Assembly (NCBI RefSeq): GCF_035994945.1
Contig: NZ_CP108677.1
Location: forward strand, 3,472,001 to 3,536,000
DNA length: 64,000 bases
Origin: Streptomyces sp. NBC_01216
GTDB taxonomy: Bacteria > Actinomycetota > Actinomycetes > Streptomycetales > Streptomycetaceae
Direction: 5' to 3'
Below the pieces are notes generated by a model, which saw only the letters and a program-made list of their open reading frames with translations, searched no databases and was not told where the DNA came from. Positions 19,935 to 28,197 of the stretch are shown here, one piece after another. The position numbers and the translations under genes are program-made. How positions within the stretch are numbered: position 1 is the first letter of the stretch; each line of letters starts with the position of its first letter.

Positions 19935-20831
19935 ATGGATCTGGCCCTGCTGCGCACATTCGTCACGGTGCACCGGGCCGGCTCCTTCACCCGCGCGGCG
20001 GCCCTGCTCGGGCTGTCGCAACCCGCCGTGACCAGCCAGATCCGCACCCTGGAGCGACAACTCGGGCGCCCGCTGTTCCTCAGGCAGGCCCGAGGGGTCA
20101 CCGCCACCACCATCGGCGACGAACTCGCCCACCGGGCCGCCCCTCACCTGGACGCGCTCGTCGAGATCGTGGAGACCGGACTGGGCGAGGGAAGCGGGCA
20201 GCGGACCCTGCATCTGGCGGGCCCCCCCGAGTTCACCTCGGCCCGCGCGCTGCCGGCGCTCACGCCGCTCGTCGCCCAGGGACTGTCGGTACGCGTCTCC
20301 TTGCTCGGCAACGCCGAGGCCCTCCTCGACGGGCTGGCAGCCGGACATCATGATCTGGCCATCGCGACGGACCGGCCGCGCGGTGGTCTGCTCACCGCGA
20401 CTCCGCTCTGCGACGAGGAGCACCTCCTGGTCGCGGCACCACGCTGGGCGGCCCGGCTCGCGCCCGGACTCCTGCTGCGCAAGGGCGCGGTGGTGCTGGA
20501 GCAGCTCCCGGTGGTGGAGGTGCACGAGTCGTTGCCGTTCGTCTCCCGGTACTGGGCAGAAGTGTTCGACAGCAAACCGGCCTCGGCCGCCACCGTCATC
20601 GCTCCCGACCTCCGGGCGGTTCTGGAGTCGGCGGCCACAGGGGCGGGGCTCGCCGTACTCCCCCGGTACCTGTGCGAGGAGGCCCTGGAGCAGGGCCGTC
20701 TCGTGGCGCTGCTCGATCCGCCGGTACCGCCGCTGCGCACCTACTTCCTCGTCGTCCGTACGGGGACCCTGGCACTGCCACCTCTGGCACGGGCACACGA
20801 GTGGCTCCTGAGAGCCGCTGGGGACTGGTGA
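19935..20831 (+). CDS. LysR-family transcriptional regulator
   Basis: 298-residue LysR-type regulator. N-terminal winged helix MDLALLRTFVTVHRAGSFTR, ALLGLSQPAVTSQIRTLERQ; C-terminal substrate-binding fold (about 90-295). The ATG at 19935 has GGGAGGGGGCGGAC upstream. LysR proteins usually control a divergent neighbour, but the neighbouring genes run the same way, so the target is not apparent. The AT-richer stretch 19800-19865 before it probably holds its promoter. The NUDIX gene follows 35 bp later and may be co-transcribed. Confidence 0.9.
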   Translation: MDLALLRTFVTVHRAGSFTRAAALLGLSQPAVTSQIRTLERQLGRPLFLRQARGVTATTIGDELAHRAAPHLDALVEIVETGLGEGSGQRTLHLAGPPEFTSARALPALTPLVAQGLSVRVSLLGNAEALLDGLAAGHHDLAIATDRPRGGLLTATPLCDEEHLLVAAPRWAARLAPGLLLRKGAVVLEQLPVVEVHESLPFVSRYWAEVFDSKPASAATVIAPDLRAVLESAATGAGLAVLPRYLCEEALEQGRLVALLDPPVPPLRTYFLVVRTGTLALPPLARAHEWLLRAAGDW

Positions 20832-20866
20832 GTTTCAGGACACCCGTTGCGGGCCATTTTCACCCC

Positions 20867-21346
20867 ATGACCGAACGCCCTGTGGTCAAGCGCACCGCAC
20901 GCGCCATTCTGCTCGACGGAAACGACCTCATCCTCATCAAGCGCACCAAGCCGGGGGTTGATCCCTACTGGCTGACGCCCGGCGGTGGAGTGGAGCCCTC
21001 GGACACCACGGTCGTCGAGGCCCTGCACCGTGAGGTGCACGAGGAACTGGGCGCGGAGATCACCGATGTGGTTCCCTGCTTCGTGGACACCATCGAGCAC
21101 ATCGTCGGCGGCGGCGTCTCGGGCGTGAAGGTCCAGCACTTCTTCGTCTGCCGGCTCGCCTCGATGGACACCTCCCTGCGCCACGGTCCCGAGATCGAGG
21201 AGCCGTGCGGGGAGTACGAGATCGTGCGGGTGCCGTTCAGCCGGGTCGGAATCGCGGCGGTCCATCTTGTGCCGCTCTCGCTGCGCCACTATCTGGACGG
21301 GAACATCGAAGGCGTCCGCGCGATGCACGCCCCCGACTTGGGCTGA
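20867..21346 (+). CDS. NUDIX hydrolase
   Basis: 159-residue NUDIX enzyme, hydrolysing a nucleoside diphosphate linked to some moiety X. The NUDIX box is recognisable as PGGGVEPSDTTVVEALHREV followed by HEELG, with the metal-binding REXXEE core intact; the first Glu of the long consensus is shifted. The substrate cannot be inferred. ATG 20867 lies 35 bp after the LysR stop. It ends 13 bp from the convergent flavohemoprotein gene, with no clear terminator between them. Confidence 0.9.
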   Translation: MTERPVVKRTARAILLDGNDLILIKRTKPGVDPYWLTPGGGVEPSDTTVVEALHREVHEELGAEITDVVPCFVDTIEHIVGGGVSGVKVQHFFVCRLASMDTSLRHGPEIEEPCGEYEIVRVPFSRVGIAAVHLVPLSLRHYLDGNIEGVRAMHAPDLG

Positions 21347-21359
21347 GCAGGACGGATGG

Positions 21360-22562
21360 TTACGGACCTGTCAGGGCCACCAGGTCGTCCAGGGAGTCGT
21401 GACGGATCCGCTCGGCGGGGATTCCTATTCCCCTGAGGGCGTCGACCCCGTTCCGGATCATGCCGGGAGGCCCCGACAGGTAGGCGTCGTACTCGTTCCA
21501 CGGGCCGTACTGGCAGACGGCTTCCGGCAGTCGTGCCGTCTCCTCGGTCACCGGTCGCACCGAGAGCCACGGGAACGTCCTCTGGAGCCGCAGCATCGTG
21601 TCGATGTCGTAGAGGTCATGGTCACTGCGGGCCCCGTAGAAGACCTCGACGGGTCGCCGGTCCCCGTGCTCGGCGACATCCTCGACCAGCGCCTTGATGG
21701 GCGCGATCCCCGTTCCGCCGCCCAGGCACAGCAGGCCGTTGTCGGTGGAATGGTCGACCGTCATGGAACCGGCGGGCGGTCCGAGCCGCAGCACGTCGCC
21801 GGGGCGCGCGTGATGGACCAGGGCGTTGGAGACCCATCCGGCCGGAACGGCCTTGACGTGCAGGCAGAGCAGGCCGTCGGGGCGGGGCGCGGTGGCGAAG
21901 GAGTAGTGCCGCCAGACGCGGGGCCACCAAGGCGTCTCGAGCGTCGTGTACTGGCCGGCGACGAACGCGTAGGGCTGGTCGGGGCGCAGCGTGATCACCG
22001 CGATGTCACGGGTCCGCAAGTCGTGCGAGACGACCTCGGCGTGCCACCAGGGGGGCGCCTGTTTCTCGTCGTCGGCCGCCGCGTCGATCATGATCTGAGA
22101 GATCGTGGTGTACGTACGCACCCAGGCGGCCTGGGCGGCACCGTCCCAGGTGACAGTGGCGTACCGGGTCAGTGCCCCGATCAGGGCCTCGCCGACGGCC
22201 GGGTAGTGCGCCGGCAGCGTGCCGTACTTGCGGTGCCCGCGCCCCAGATGCTGGAGGTACTCGGTGAGGACCGGCGGGTTGTCCACGTGCTGGGCCGCTG
22301 TGAGCAGCGCCTTGAGCAGGCGATCTCGCTGGGTGTCCATCGCGGCGGGAAACATGGAACGCAGTTCGGGGTGCCGTACGAAGAGCAGGGCGTAGAAGTA
22401 GGAAGCCACCCGGTCGGCGACCGGGGCGATCTCGGCCAGGGTGCGGCGGATCTCTATCGCGTCGGGAGAAGGTCCCGAGGGTATTCGGGAAAGTGCGTCG
22501 GCGTCCCTGTCGTCATCCACGTCCTGATCCTCAGCGGCTGACGTGGTGGTCGGAGCATCCAT
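21360..22562 (-). CDS. Flavohemoprotein (globin + FAD/NAD reductase)
   Basis: 400-residue two-part protein: globin domain (about 34-165) and ferredoxin-NADP-reductase-like FAD/NAD domain (about 170-400). Such proteins oxidise nitric oxide to nitrate with NAD(P)H. The proximal haem ligand is probably H110 in HLGRGHRKYG. RVWRHYSFATAPR binds FAD, and GGGTGIAPIKAL binds NAD(P). Residues 1-33 are an acidic extension before the globin. ATG 22562 has GAGGCGAGG upstream. No NsrR-type regulator gene is adjacent. The sequence upstream is degenerate. Confidence 0.92.
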   Translation of the reverse strand: MDAPTTTSAAEDQDVDDDRDADALSRIPSGPSPDAIEIRRTLAEIAPVADRVASYFYALLFVRHPELRSMFPAAMDTQRDRLLKALLTAAQHVDNPPVLTEYLQHLGRGHRKYGTLPAHYPAVGEALIGALTRYATVTWDGAAQAAWVRTYTTISQIMIDAAADDEKQAPPWWHAEVVSHDLRTRDIAVITLRPDQPYAFVAGQYTTLETPWWPRVWRHYSFATAPRPDGLLCLHVKAVPAGWVSNALVHHARPGDVLRLGPPAGSMTVDHSTDNGLLCLGGGTGIAPIKALVEDVAEHGDRRPVEVFYGARSDHDLYDIDTMLRLQRTFPWLSVRPVTEETARLPEAVCQYGPWNEYDAYLSGPPGMIRNGVDALRGIGIPAERIRHDSLDDLVALTGP

Positions 22563-23197
22563 CGTGTGCCTCGCCTCGCGGAACGGGCTGTTGTCGACGC
22601 AGCATGACAGTTCCCTGGCTCGCTTCGGACAGAAAGTGGAATTCTCGGGCATTCACACCCTGGCTGCGGCTACTGTCACTCCTTTGGTTCGGAGCACACG
22701 TCGATCAGATCCCCGCATCGACCTTTCGCGTAGCAGGTCGTACGCCTCGCGCAGATCGGTCCCTGTGTAGGCGTAGCGGGCGAGCCCCCGAGGTGGTGAT
22801 CGGCATTCACCGCCAGGGCGTGACCGCCCGGCCAGAGGCCACCCGACAGGCTCTAGGTCACGCAGCCCTCGAAGGGCACCCCGTACTCGACGCGGAGCCT
22901 ACGGGTGATGGTCACTTTGACCGCGGCGTGGAGAACGTCCGAGCGATGAACAGCCCGAGCGAAGGGTGCCGAAGGCCGGCGCGATCCCTGGCGTCGTGCG
23001 CCCGCCAGGGATGACGCTTCAGCCCTTACGGGCTGTCCGCGCCAGACACGAGAAAGGGGACGAGCGGCACGTTGAGTGGTGTTTCATGTGAAACACCCCA
23101 GACGCTCGACTCGACGCGCCTTTCTTGTCGCCACCGACCGTGCCGTTCTCCGGAATCCGGTGGACACCCGGCCCTGACGTCGGGGAACCTGCTCTTC
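22563..23197. other. Degenerate intergenic stretch between flavohemoprotein and GNAT genes
   Basis: 635 bp without a supportable gene. On the minus strand, about 22670-22800 reads as a gene-like tail (YAYTGTDLREAYDLLRERSM) ending in a TGA just before the flavohemoprotein leader. It has no start and I do not recognise the family. Two hairpins follow: a 10-bp stem ATCCCTGGCG / CGCCAGGGAT (22984-23012) and CAGCCC-TTAC-GGGCTG (23020-23035). They may be terminators left over from a lost gene. A degenerate parS sits at 23081-23094. Confidence 0.5.
23081..23094. other. Degenerate parS site 2
   Basis: GTTTCATGTGAAAC differs from the parS consensus at one base (C to T in the first half). It lies in the leader of the GNAT gene. 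ParB may bind it weakly. Confidence 0.6.
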
Positions 23198-24055
23198 ATG
23201 CCGCTCACCGCACTCGATCAGCTTCCCATCCGGCTCCTCGACACCGACGACCTCGTTGCGTGCGCAGACCTCTCCGAGAACCGGGGCTGGCCTCGGGAGG
23301 AGCACAAGTGGAACCTCCTGCTCAGCGCCGGCACGGGCTACGGCATCGACGAGCCGGACGGCAAGGGCCTGATCGCCGCGTGCGTCGTCACCTCGTACGG
23401 CCCGGAGCTGGCAGCGATCGGTATGGTGCTCGTCGCCGAGCGCTGTGCGCGCCGGGGCCTGGGACGCCGGCTGATGCGTCACGTGCTGGCGGAGGTCGGG
23501 GCCACTCCTCTCACGCTCCACGCGACCCCCAACGGTCTGCCTCTCTACAAGGAGCTGGGTTTCACCGAGACGGGCCGCGCGGAGATGGTCCGGGGGCACT
23601 TCACCCTCACGGAACCGGCTCCGGACGTCCCGACCCGACGGGCCAGCGCCGAAGACCTCCCGGAGATCCTGCGCCTGGACACCGAGGTCTTCGGCCTCGA
23701 CCGCACGCCACTGATCACCCGGCTCCCCGCCTTCTCGGATCACCTCCGGGTCGCGGAGGAGGACGGCGAGCTCATCGGCTTCGCGGCAGCGTGGCCCAAT
23801 ATGGACACCCATGTCATCGGCCCGCTGATCGCCCGTGACACAGCCACCGCACAGGCTCTCGTCGCCTCACTGGCCGCCGCCACCGACCGCCCGCTGCGCA
23901 CGGACGTCGATGTGCGTCACTCCTCCTTGCTCACCTGGCTGAAGGCCAACGGCCTCGCCCCCGTCACGTTCAACGCGGTGATGACACGCGCCCGACCCGG
24001 CCTTCCCGGAGACGGGGCCCGCCGCTTCGCTCCCTTGACGGTGGCGGCAGGATGA
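23198..24055 (+). CDS. GNAT-family N-acetyltransferase (tandem-domain)
   Basis: 285-residue acetyltransferase. The first GNAT domain (about 10-135) has the acetyl-CoA motif VLVAERCARRGLGRRLMRHV, with R/Q-x-x-G-x-G/A in the form RRGLGRR, then LPLYKELGF. The second part (about 145-280) begins with another GNAT-like pattern (RRASAEDLPEILRLDTEVFG) that lacks a clear CoA loop. This arrangement is common in streptomycete GNAT proteins with unknown substrates. ATG 23198 fits the family N-terminus MPLTALDQLPIRLL. Confidence 0.85.
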   Translation: MPLTALDQLPIRLLDTDDLVACADLSENRGWPREEHKWNLLLSAGTGYGIDEPDGKGLIAACVVTSYGPELAAIGMVLVAERCARRGLGRRLMRHVLAEVGATPLTLHATPNGLPLYKELGFTETGRAEMVRGHFTLTEPAPDVPTRRASAEDLPEILRLDTEVFGLDRTPLITRLPAFSDHLRVAEEDGELIGFAAAWPNMDTHVIGPLIARDTATAQALVASLAAATDRPLRTDVDVRHSSLLTWLKANGLAPVTFNAVMTRARPGLPGDGARRFAPLTVAAG

Positions 24056-24224
24056 GGCCGGTCCCCAGTGGGTGCACAATGCCGGCTACGGCACCTCACA
24101 ACGTTGCCGGATCGACCGAATGCGCCCCGCTCCCCGCCCGGACGACCCTCCGTCGTGCGACGCACCGCATCCGACGTCGCGCGCCGACCCGTCGCGGAAT
24201 AGAACAGCCTTTAGCCTGAGCGCC

Positions 24225-24677
24225 ATGAACGATCTCCACATACGGCCCGCGGTGACGGGGGATCTCGCGGCCGTCGTCGCGCTCCTCGCCGATGACCCCA
24301 TGGGTGCCCAGCGAGAGTCCCCGGACGACCTCGGACCGTACCTCGCGGCCTTCGAAAGACTTGTTCAGGACCCGAACCAGCACGCGATGGTGGCTGTTCG
24401 CGGGGCCACGGTGGTCGGAACGCTCCAGCTGACGATCATCCCGGGACTCTCCCGTCGCGGTTCGACACGGTCACTCATCGAAGGCGTCCGCATCCATGCG
24501 GCTGAGCGTGGGAGCGGCTTGGGTACCCGGCTCATCGAGTGGGCCATCGAGGAATCGCGACGCCAGGACTGCCGACTGGTGCAGTTGACCTCCGACGCCA
24601 CCCGCACAGACGCCCACCGCTTCTATGAGCGACTCGGCTTCGAAGCTTCCCACCTGGGCTTCAAGCTCAGTATCTGA
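24225..24677 (+). CDS. GNAT-family N-acetyltransferase
   Basis: 150-residue single-domain GNAT protein beginning MNDLHIRPAVTGDLAAVVAL. The acetyl-CoA-binding loop is present as RGSGLGTRLIEWAIEESRR (about 96-114), then HRFYERLGFEASHLGFKL. Its N-terminal pattern (DDPMGAQRE) resembles small YhbS/PhnO-like GNATs. The 169-bp gap after the preceding GNAT gene shows no terminator, but the two are unlikely to be recent duplicates. Substrate unknown. Confidence 0.88.
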   Translation: MNDLHIRPAVTGDLAAVVALLADDPMGAQRESPDDLGPYLAAFERLVQDPNQHAMVAVRGATVVGTLQLTIIPGLSRRGSTRSLIEGVRIHAAERGSGLGTRLIEWAIEESRRQDCRLVQLTSDATRTDAHRFYERLGFEASHLGFKLSI

Positions 24678-24734
24678 TGCCTCCCCGCGCTACGAGGGTC
24701 CGGGTTCCGGGGGTGCAGGCATCCCCGGAAGCCC

Positions 24735-24748
24735 GTTTCACGTGAAAC
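24735..24748. other. parS site 3
   Basis: Perfect GTTTCACGTGAAAC in the 78-bp gap between two convergent genes (GNAT and serine hydrolase). Confidence 0.95.
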
Positions 24749-24755
24749 ATGGCGC

Positions 24756-26150
24756 TCAGAGGCCGCGCCAGCCTGCCTCGTCCACCCCTCCGGGCACCGC
24801 GCCGCCTGGTTCGTACGGCTCACGGGTGAAGACGAAGGAGGCGAGATCAAGGTGGCTCACCGAACCGTCCGGCCGCCGGACCACTCTCAGCGTCTCCCCG
24901 GCGAAGTAGCCGTCAAGTCCGATCCAGACGCCCTCGGGAAGGGCCCGGAAGCGTGCACTCCGCCCAGGGCCACGCAGCGGCTCGAGACTCACGCTCCGCC
25001 CCGCCTCCAGTCGCAGACCGTACGCGTACGTTCCCCAGTACCAGGGGCCCGTCAGCGCCAGGAGCTCCTGATCGACCCCGCTCTCCGGCAGGGGGCGCCA
25101 CGGTTCCGGCATCCGAGGTTCCGCGTCGGCAACGATCTGCACCAGATCAGCGGCCACCGCCCCCGTCAGGGGCCCTGAGGTGGCGTTCGCGAGCGCCACA
25201 CCCGCCACGCCCTCCACCACGCACACCCAGAGGCAGGCGACGAAGCCGGGCAGGGAGCCGGTATGCCCGATCAGTGTCCGTCCGCCCCGGTGGACCAGCT
25301 GGAGGCCGAGCCCATAGCCGTCTTCGCCCTCTCCGGGGCCGGCGGGTGCGGCAGGCGCCCTCATCTCCGCGACTGAGGCCGCGCTCAGGACCCGGTCGTC
25401 GCCCTGCGCCAGGAATCCGGCGAATGCGCAGAGGTCCCCAGCCGTCGACCAGAGCTGACCGGCCGAGGCCATCACGCCCAGGTCCTGAGACGGTTCGGGG
25501 AGCATCACATCGGCCCAGGGGTGCACGGCCCAGCCGGAGGCGTGCGGAGCGACCGGGCGCACCGTCGTACGCCGCATCTCCAAGGGGTCCAGGATCTCCG
25601 TCCGCAGCGCGTCCTCCCAGGACATGCCGCGGACCGCTTCGACGAGTGAACCGAGCAAGGTGTAGCCGGGGTTGGAGTAGTGGTGCCGATGCCCCGCCGG
25701 GAACCGGAAAGGCTCTTCACCGAGGACATCGGCCAGTTCCGGCCGAGTCGACCCGGGTGTGCGCTCCCACCACGGGGCGGGCGTCTCCGCTCCGAGTCCG
25801 GCACCGTGCGACAGGAGTTGAGCGATCGTCACCTCCCCGACAACCGGGGGCAGTCCCCTGCCCGCGAGGTGTCTCTCCAGTGGATCGCCCAGCTCCAGAA
25901 GCCCCTCGTCACGCAGTCGCATCACCAGGACGGCTGTGAACACCTTCGTGAGGGATCCGATCCGGTACTGCGTGTCCGCGTCCGGCGCATGCCCCTCGAC
26001 ACACGTGCGCGCTCCGCTCCAGACCAGCTTCCCCTCACGGGCCACCGCGCCGACGAGTGAAGGCGACCGCCCTTCGGACTGGGCGACGGCGACACGGTGC
26101 AGCAGCGCCCGCTCGGTGCTGGGAAACAAGGATTCGGGAAAAGGCGTCAT
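24756..26150 (-). CDS. Beta-lactamase-family serine hydrolase
   Basis: 464-residue class C beta-lactamase/DD-peptidase-like serine hydrolase. Catalytic motif SLTK (S66-K69), second motif YSN (158-160) and third motif HTGSLPG in place of KTG are all present. The C-terminal 130 residues (after about 330) form an extra domain typical of esterase-like members. No signal peptide is visible, so a cytoplasmic esterase or peptidase is likelier than a resistance enzyme. ATG 26150 fits better than an upstream in-frame start. A parS follows the stop by 8 bp. Confidence 0.87.
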   Translation of the reverse strand: MTPFPESLFPSTERALLHRVAVAQSEGRSPSLVGAVAREGKLVWSGARTCVEGHAPDADTQYRIGSLTKVFTAVLVMRLRDEGLLELGDPLERHLAGRGLPPVVGEVTIAQLLSHGAGLGAETPAPWWERTPGSTRPELADVLGEEPFRFPAGHRHHYSNPGYTLLGSLVEAVRGMSWEDALRTEILDPLEMRRTTVRPVAPHASGWAVHPWADVMLPEPSQDLGVMASAGQLWSTAGDLCAFAGFLAQGDDRVLSAASVAEMRAPAAPAGPGEGEDGYGLGLQLVHRGGRTLIGHTGSLPGFVACLWVCVVEGVAGVALANATSGPLTGAVAADLVQIVADAEPRMPEPWRPLPESGVDQELLALTGPWYWGTYAYGLRLEAGRSVSLEPLRGPGRSARFRALPEGVWIGLDGYFAGETLRVVRRPDGSVSHLDLASFVFTREPYEPGGAVPGGVDEAGWRGL

Positions 26151-26225
26151 GCGTCGATCCAACGCGGACGCCGCGCCGTCGTCGAGCACATTTCACTCGG
26201 GGCGGACTGCCGCCGGGTCCGGCCG

Positions 26226-26408
26226 TCACCGGGACGACACGACGACACCGCCGGTGGGGCCTTCCGGAGTGCGGCCGCGCCTCTTGACGGAGTCAACCCG
26301 CCGCCGCTGTCGGTTCCAGCGATCCGTGTCCTCTGGAACTGAAGCAACCCACGCTTTCAGGGTGGATTCCGCGGTCGTGTCAGTGACCCGGTCCCGCTTT
26401 CGTGTCAT
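26226..26408 (-). CDS. Candidate 60-residue small protein in repeat unit A
   Basis: Small ORF starting MTRKRDRVTDTTAES, with GAGG 4 nt before its ATG. The second repeat unit has the same layout (GAGG, ATG ACA), but its third codon is a stop, and reading through it the frame stays similar (VTDTTAES, PEDT, QRR). The duplication therefore included a small reading frame that has decayed in one copy. The C-terminal half extends outside the repeat. I recognise no family. It could be fortuitous. Confidence 0.3.
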   Translation of the reverse strand: MTRKRDRVTDTTAESTLKAWVASVPEDTDRWNRQRRRVDSVKRRGRTPEGPTGGVVVSSR

Positions 26409-26638
26409 GCACCTCAGCGAGCGGAAAGCCAAGGACCCGCTCACTGATGGCTGTTCCTCGGACCTACAGCCGCCGCTGTAGGTTCCGGCGAGCCGTGTCC
26501 TCTGGAGCTGCGGTGACCTGCACCTCCAGGCTGGATTCCGCGGTCGTGTCAGTGACACAGTCCCGCTTTCATGTCATTTTCCTCAGCGAACGGAAGAGCC
26601 AACGGCCGCTCACCGATGGCGGCTCTAGTCGGCGGACC
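26301..26638. repeat. Exact tandem of two 169-bp units (A 26301-26469, B 26470-26638)
   Basis: Both units start CCGCCGCTGT and align without any insertion or deletion. Over the first 150 positions I count about 30 mismatches, roughly 80% identity, falling away at the 3' end. The longest identical block is 25 bp (26363-26387 and 26532-26556). Unit B contains the dyad GTGTCAGTGACAC. The repeat fills the gap between the serine hydrolase and the GyrB-like gene, overlapping the 3' end of the latter by 14 bp. Confidence 0.85.
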
Positions 26639-27275
26639 TCGGCCCGTGACGCCGCAGCCGCTGGTCATTGACCTGAACCTCTAGATGAGGCCAGGCTGTG
26701 GCCAGACGCGAAAGATCACCATCCCCCAGCAGGGGCACCGAACCCAGCGACTCGTCCGGCTTGAAATGGACCAGCGTCCCGGTCGTGCCATCGACCTCGA
26801 TGGGTTCAAGGTCACTGACGGGAACGCCGTGTTCGTAGCGCTGGGTCCAGGCCCCATTGAGGCGGCGGTTGGTATGGACGAGCCACGCGCTGAGTGCCGC
26901 GACCACGGACATGCCGCGCCGCGGATGGCCGTCAGGCAGTACCTCGGCCTGCGGGAAGTCGAAGAACCGGAGATCCTTCGTAGCCATGACTGGCTTCTTC
27001 ACGCTCTGGCCGTGCTCGTCCACGCGGGTGTCAGTGCCCCGTCCGTCGTCCCGCACAGACAGAGAACCGTCGGGATGGAGAACAACGACGCATCGCCCCT
27101 CACCCCTGCTTGCCGCTTCGTCGGCGGCATAGGCAAGCACCTCAAGGGCGAGGTGCCAAGGCCCTCCCGGAGCGAACTCATCGGGCTTATGACGGATATG
27201 TGACAGGTGATCTGCATCGACGAAGCCGGACCAATCGTGTGTCGTGTTGACCCAAGAAGCCCTCGATGCGTCCAC
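26625..27275 (-). CDS. GyrB/TopoIV-like GHKL ATPase domain protein (orphan)
   Basis: 216-residue protein resembling only the N-terminal ATPase part of DNA gyrase subunit B. The N-box is HLALEVLAYAADEA (E45, D52), the Asp/Gly box is RDDGRGTDTR (about 75-84), and a third region is GHPRRGMSVVAALSAWLVHT. The transducer and TOPRIM domains of true GyrB are absent, so it cannot be a gyrase. The GTG start at 27275 is the most upstream one consistent with the domain. The ATP-binding fold appears intact. It may be an accessory ATPase of unknown role. The methyltransferase remnant is divergent, 108 bp away. Confidence 0.78.
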   Translation of the reverse strand: MDASRASWVNTTHDWSGFVDADHLSHIRHKPDEFAPGGPWHLALEVLAYAADEAASRGEGRCVVVLHPDGSLSVRDDGRGTDTRVDEHGQSVKKPVMATKDLRFFDFPQAEVLPDGHPRRGMSVVAALSAWLVHTNRRLNGAWTQRYEHGVPVSDLEPIEVDGTTGTLVHFKPDESLGSVPLLGDGDLSRLATAWPHLEVQVNDQRLRRHGPRSAD

Positions 27276-27383
27276 GAGGTAAGTATCCCACCCGGCGAGG
27301 ACGGCCTCGTTGAGACTTCATGTGCTGCCAGGGCAAAGGCCGATATCAGTCCCAACGCCATTGCAGAGTCCTATCGTTGGCTG

Positions 27384-28057
27384 ATGCGCGCCCACCATAT
27401 TGACCGCCCAGCCGATCTCGACGTGGTCCGTGAGTCCTATGACCGTGTGGCCGACAACTACGCCCACATGGTGGTGACGACGGGGGTCGGTGACATCCGT
27501 CGTCATCCATGGCTCAAGGCGTCGATCGACGCCTTCGCTGACACCGTGAGGGAGCTTGGGCCTGTCCTCGACGTCGGCTGCGGACCCGGAACGGTGACCG
27601 CATACCTCGCCGAACGCGGACTCGACGTGTCCGGGGTGGATCTCTCTCCCCGCATGATCGAGAACGCGCGCCGTCTTCATCCGCAATGCCGCTTCAGTGT
27701 TGCCTCTGCCACCGACCTCGACCTTGGTGAAGCGTCCCTTGGCGGCGTGCTCGGGTGGTGGTCACTGTTCAACCTCCCCCGTGACGTCCTTCCCCAGGTC
27801 CTCGCCCTGTTCGCGCGCGCCCTGAAGCCGGGCGGACACTTCATCACCGCAACACACGTCGGCGACGAAGACGCGGTGCGCACCGAGGCCTACGGGGGCG
27901 TACCCGTTCGTTGGACGACACACAACGCGGCCGGAACAACTCGTGGACCTGATCGAGCAGGCCGGCCTGCACCCGGTCGCCGAACTCCGGCTCCCTCCTG
28001 AGGAGTACAGCGGGCCGGGTCTCGTCGTCATGGCCAAGCGCCCCGACGGAGGATGGC
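27384..28057 (+). pseudogene. Class I SAM methyltransferase, frameshifted and cut by the IS
   Basis: The N-terminal part reads well: PVLDVGCGPGTVTAYLAERG (SAM motif I), VDLSPRMIENARRLHP, GVLGWWSLFNLPRD and ALKPGGHFITATHVGDED. After RWTTHN, at about 27921, the frame is lost by one extra base and a stop follows at 27999. The next frame continues the protein (RPEQLVDLIEQAGLHP, PPEEYSGPGLVVMAKRPDG) until the IS256 element begins at 28058. So it is broken once by a frameshift and lies against an insertion that may have cut its tail. Substrate unknown. A sequencing error could explain the frameshift. Confidence 0.75.
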
Positions 28058-28083
28058 GTCCCTTGTCGTGGTGTAGCCGATCA
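28058..28083 (+). repeat. Left terminal inverted repeat of the IS
   Basis: 26-bp end, identical in reverse complement to 29437-29462. Confidence 0.9.
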
Positions 28084-28197
28084 CGGTGAGGGAGTGCGCC
28101 GGGGGCGCGTGCTGACGTGGCTTCCGCTCCCTGCCAGAGGGCGGGCCACCGTGCAACTCTCCGTAGTGAACGGGCAGTTCAACGCGGGAGGTGCAGG

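Noticed and set aside
22266..22274. Near DnaA box TTGTCCACG
   Set aside because: One mismatch in the conserved ACA end and inside the flavohemoprotein coding region.
22984..23035. tRNA or small structured RNA from the paired hairpins
   Set aside because: No tRNA cloverleaf, anticodon loop or CCA could be formed; two simple hairpins look like terminators.
24756..26150. Antibiotic-resistance beta-lactamase
   Set aside because: No signal peptide and an HTG third motif with an extra C-terminal domain point to an esterase-like serine hydrolase.
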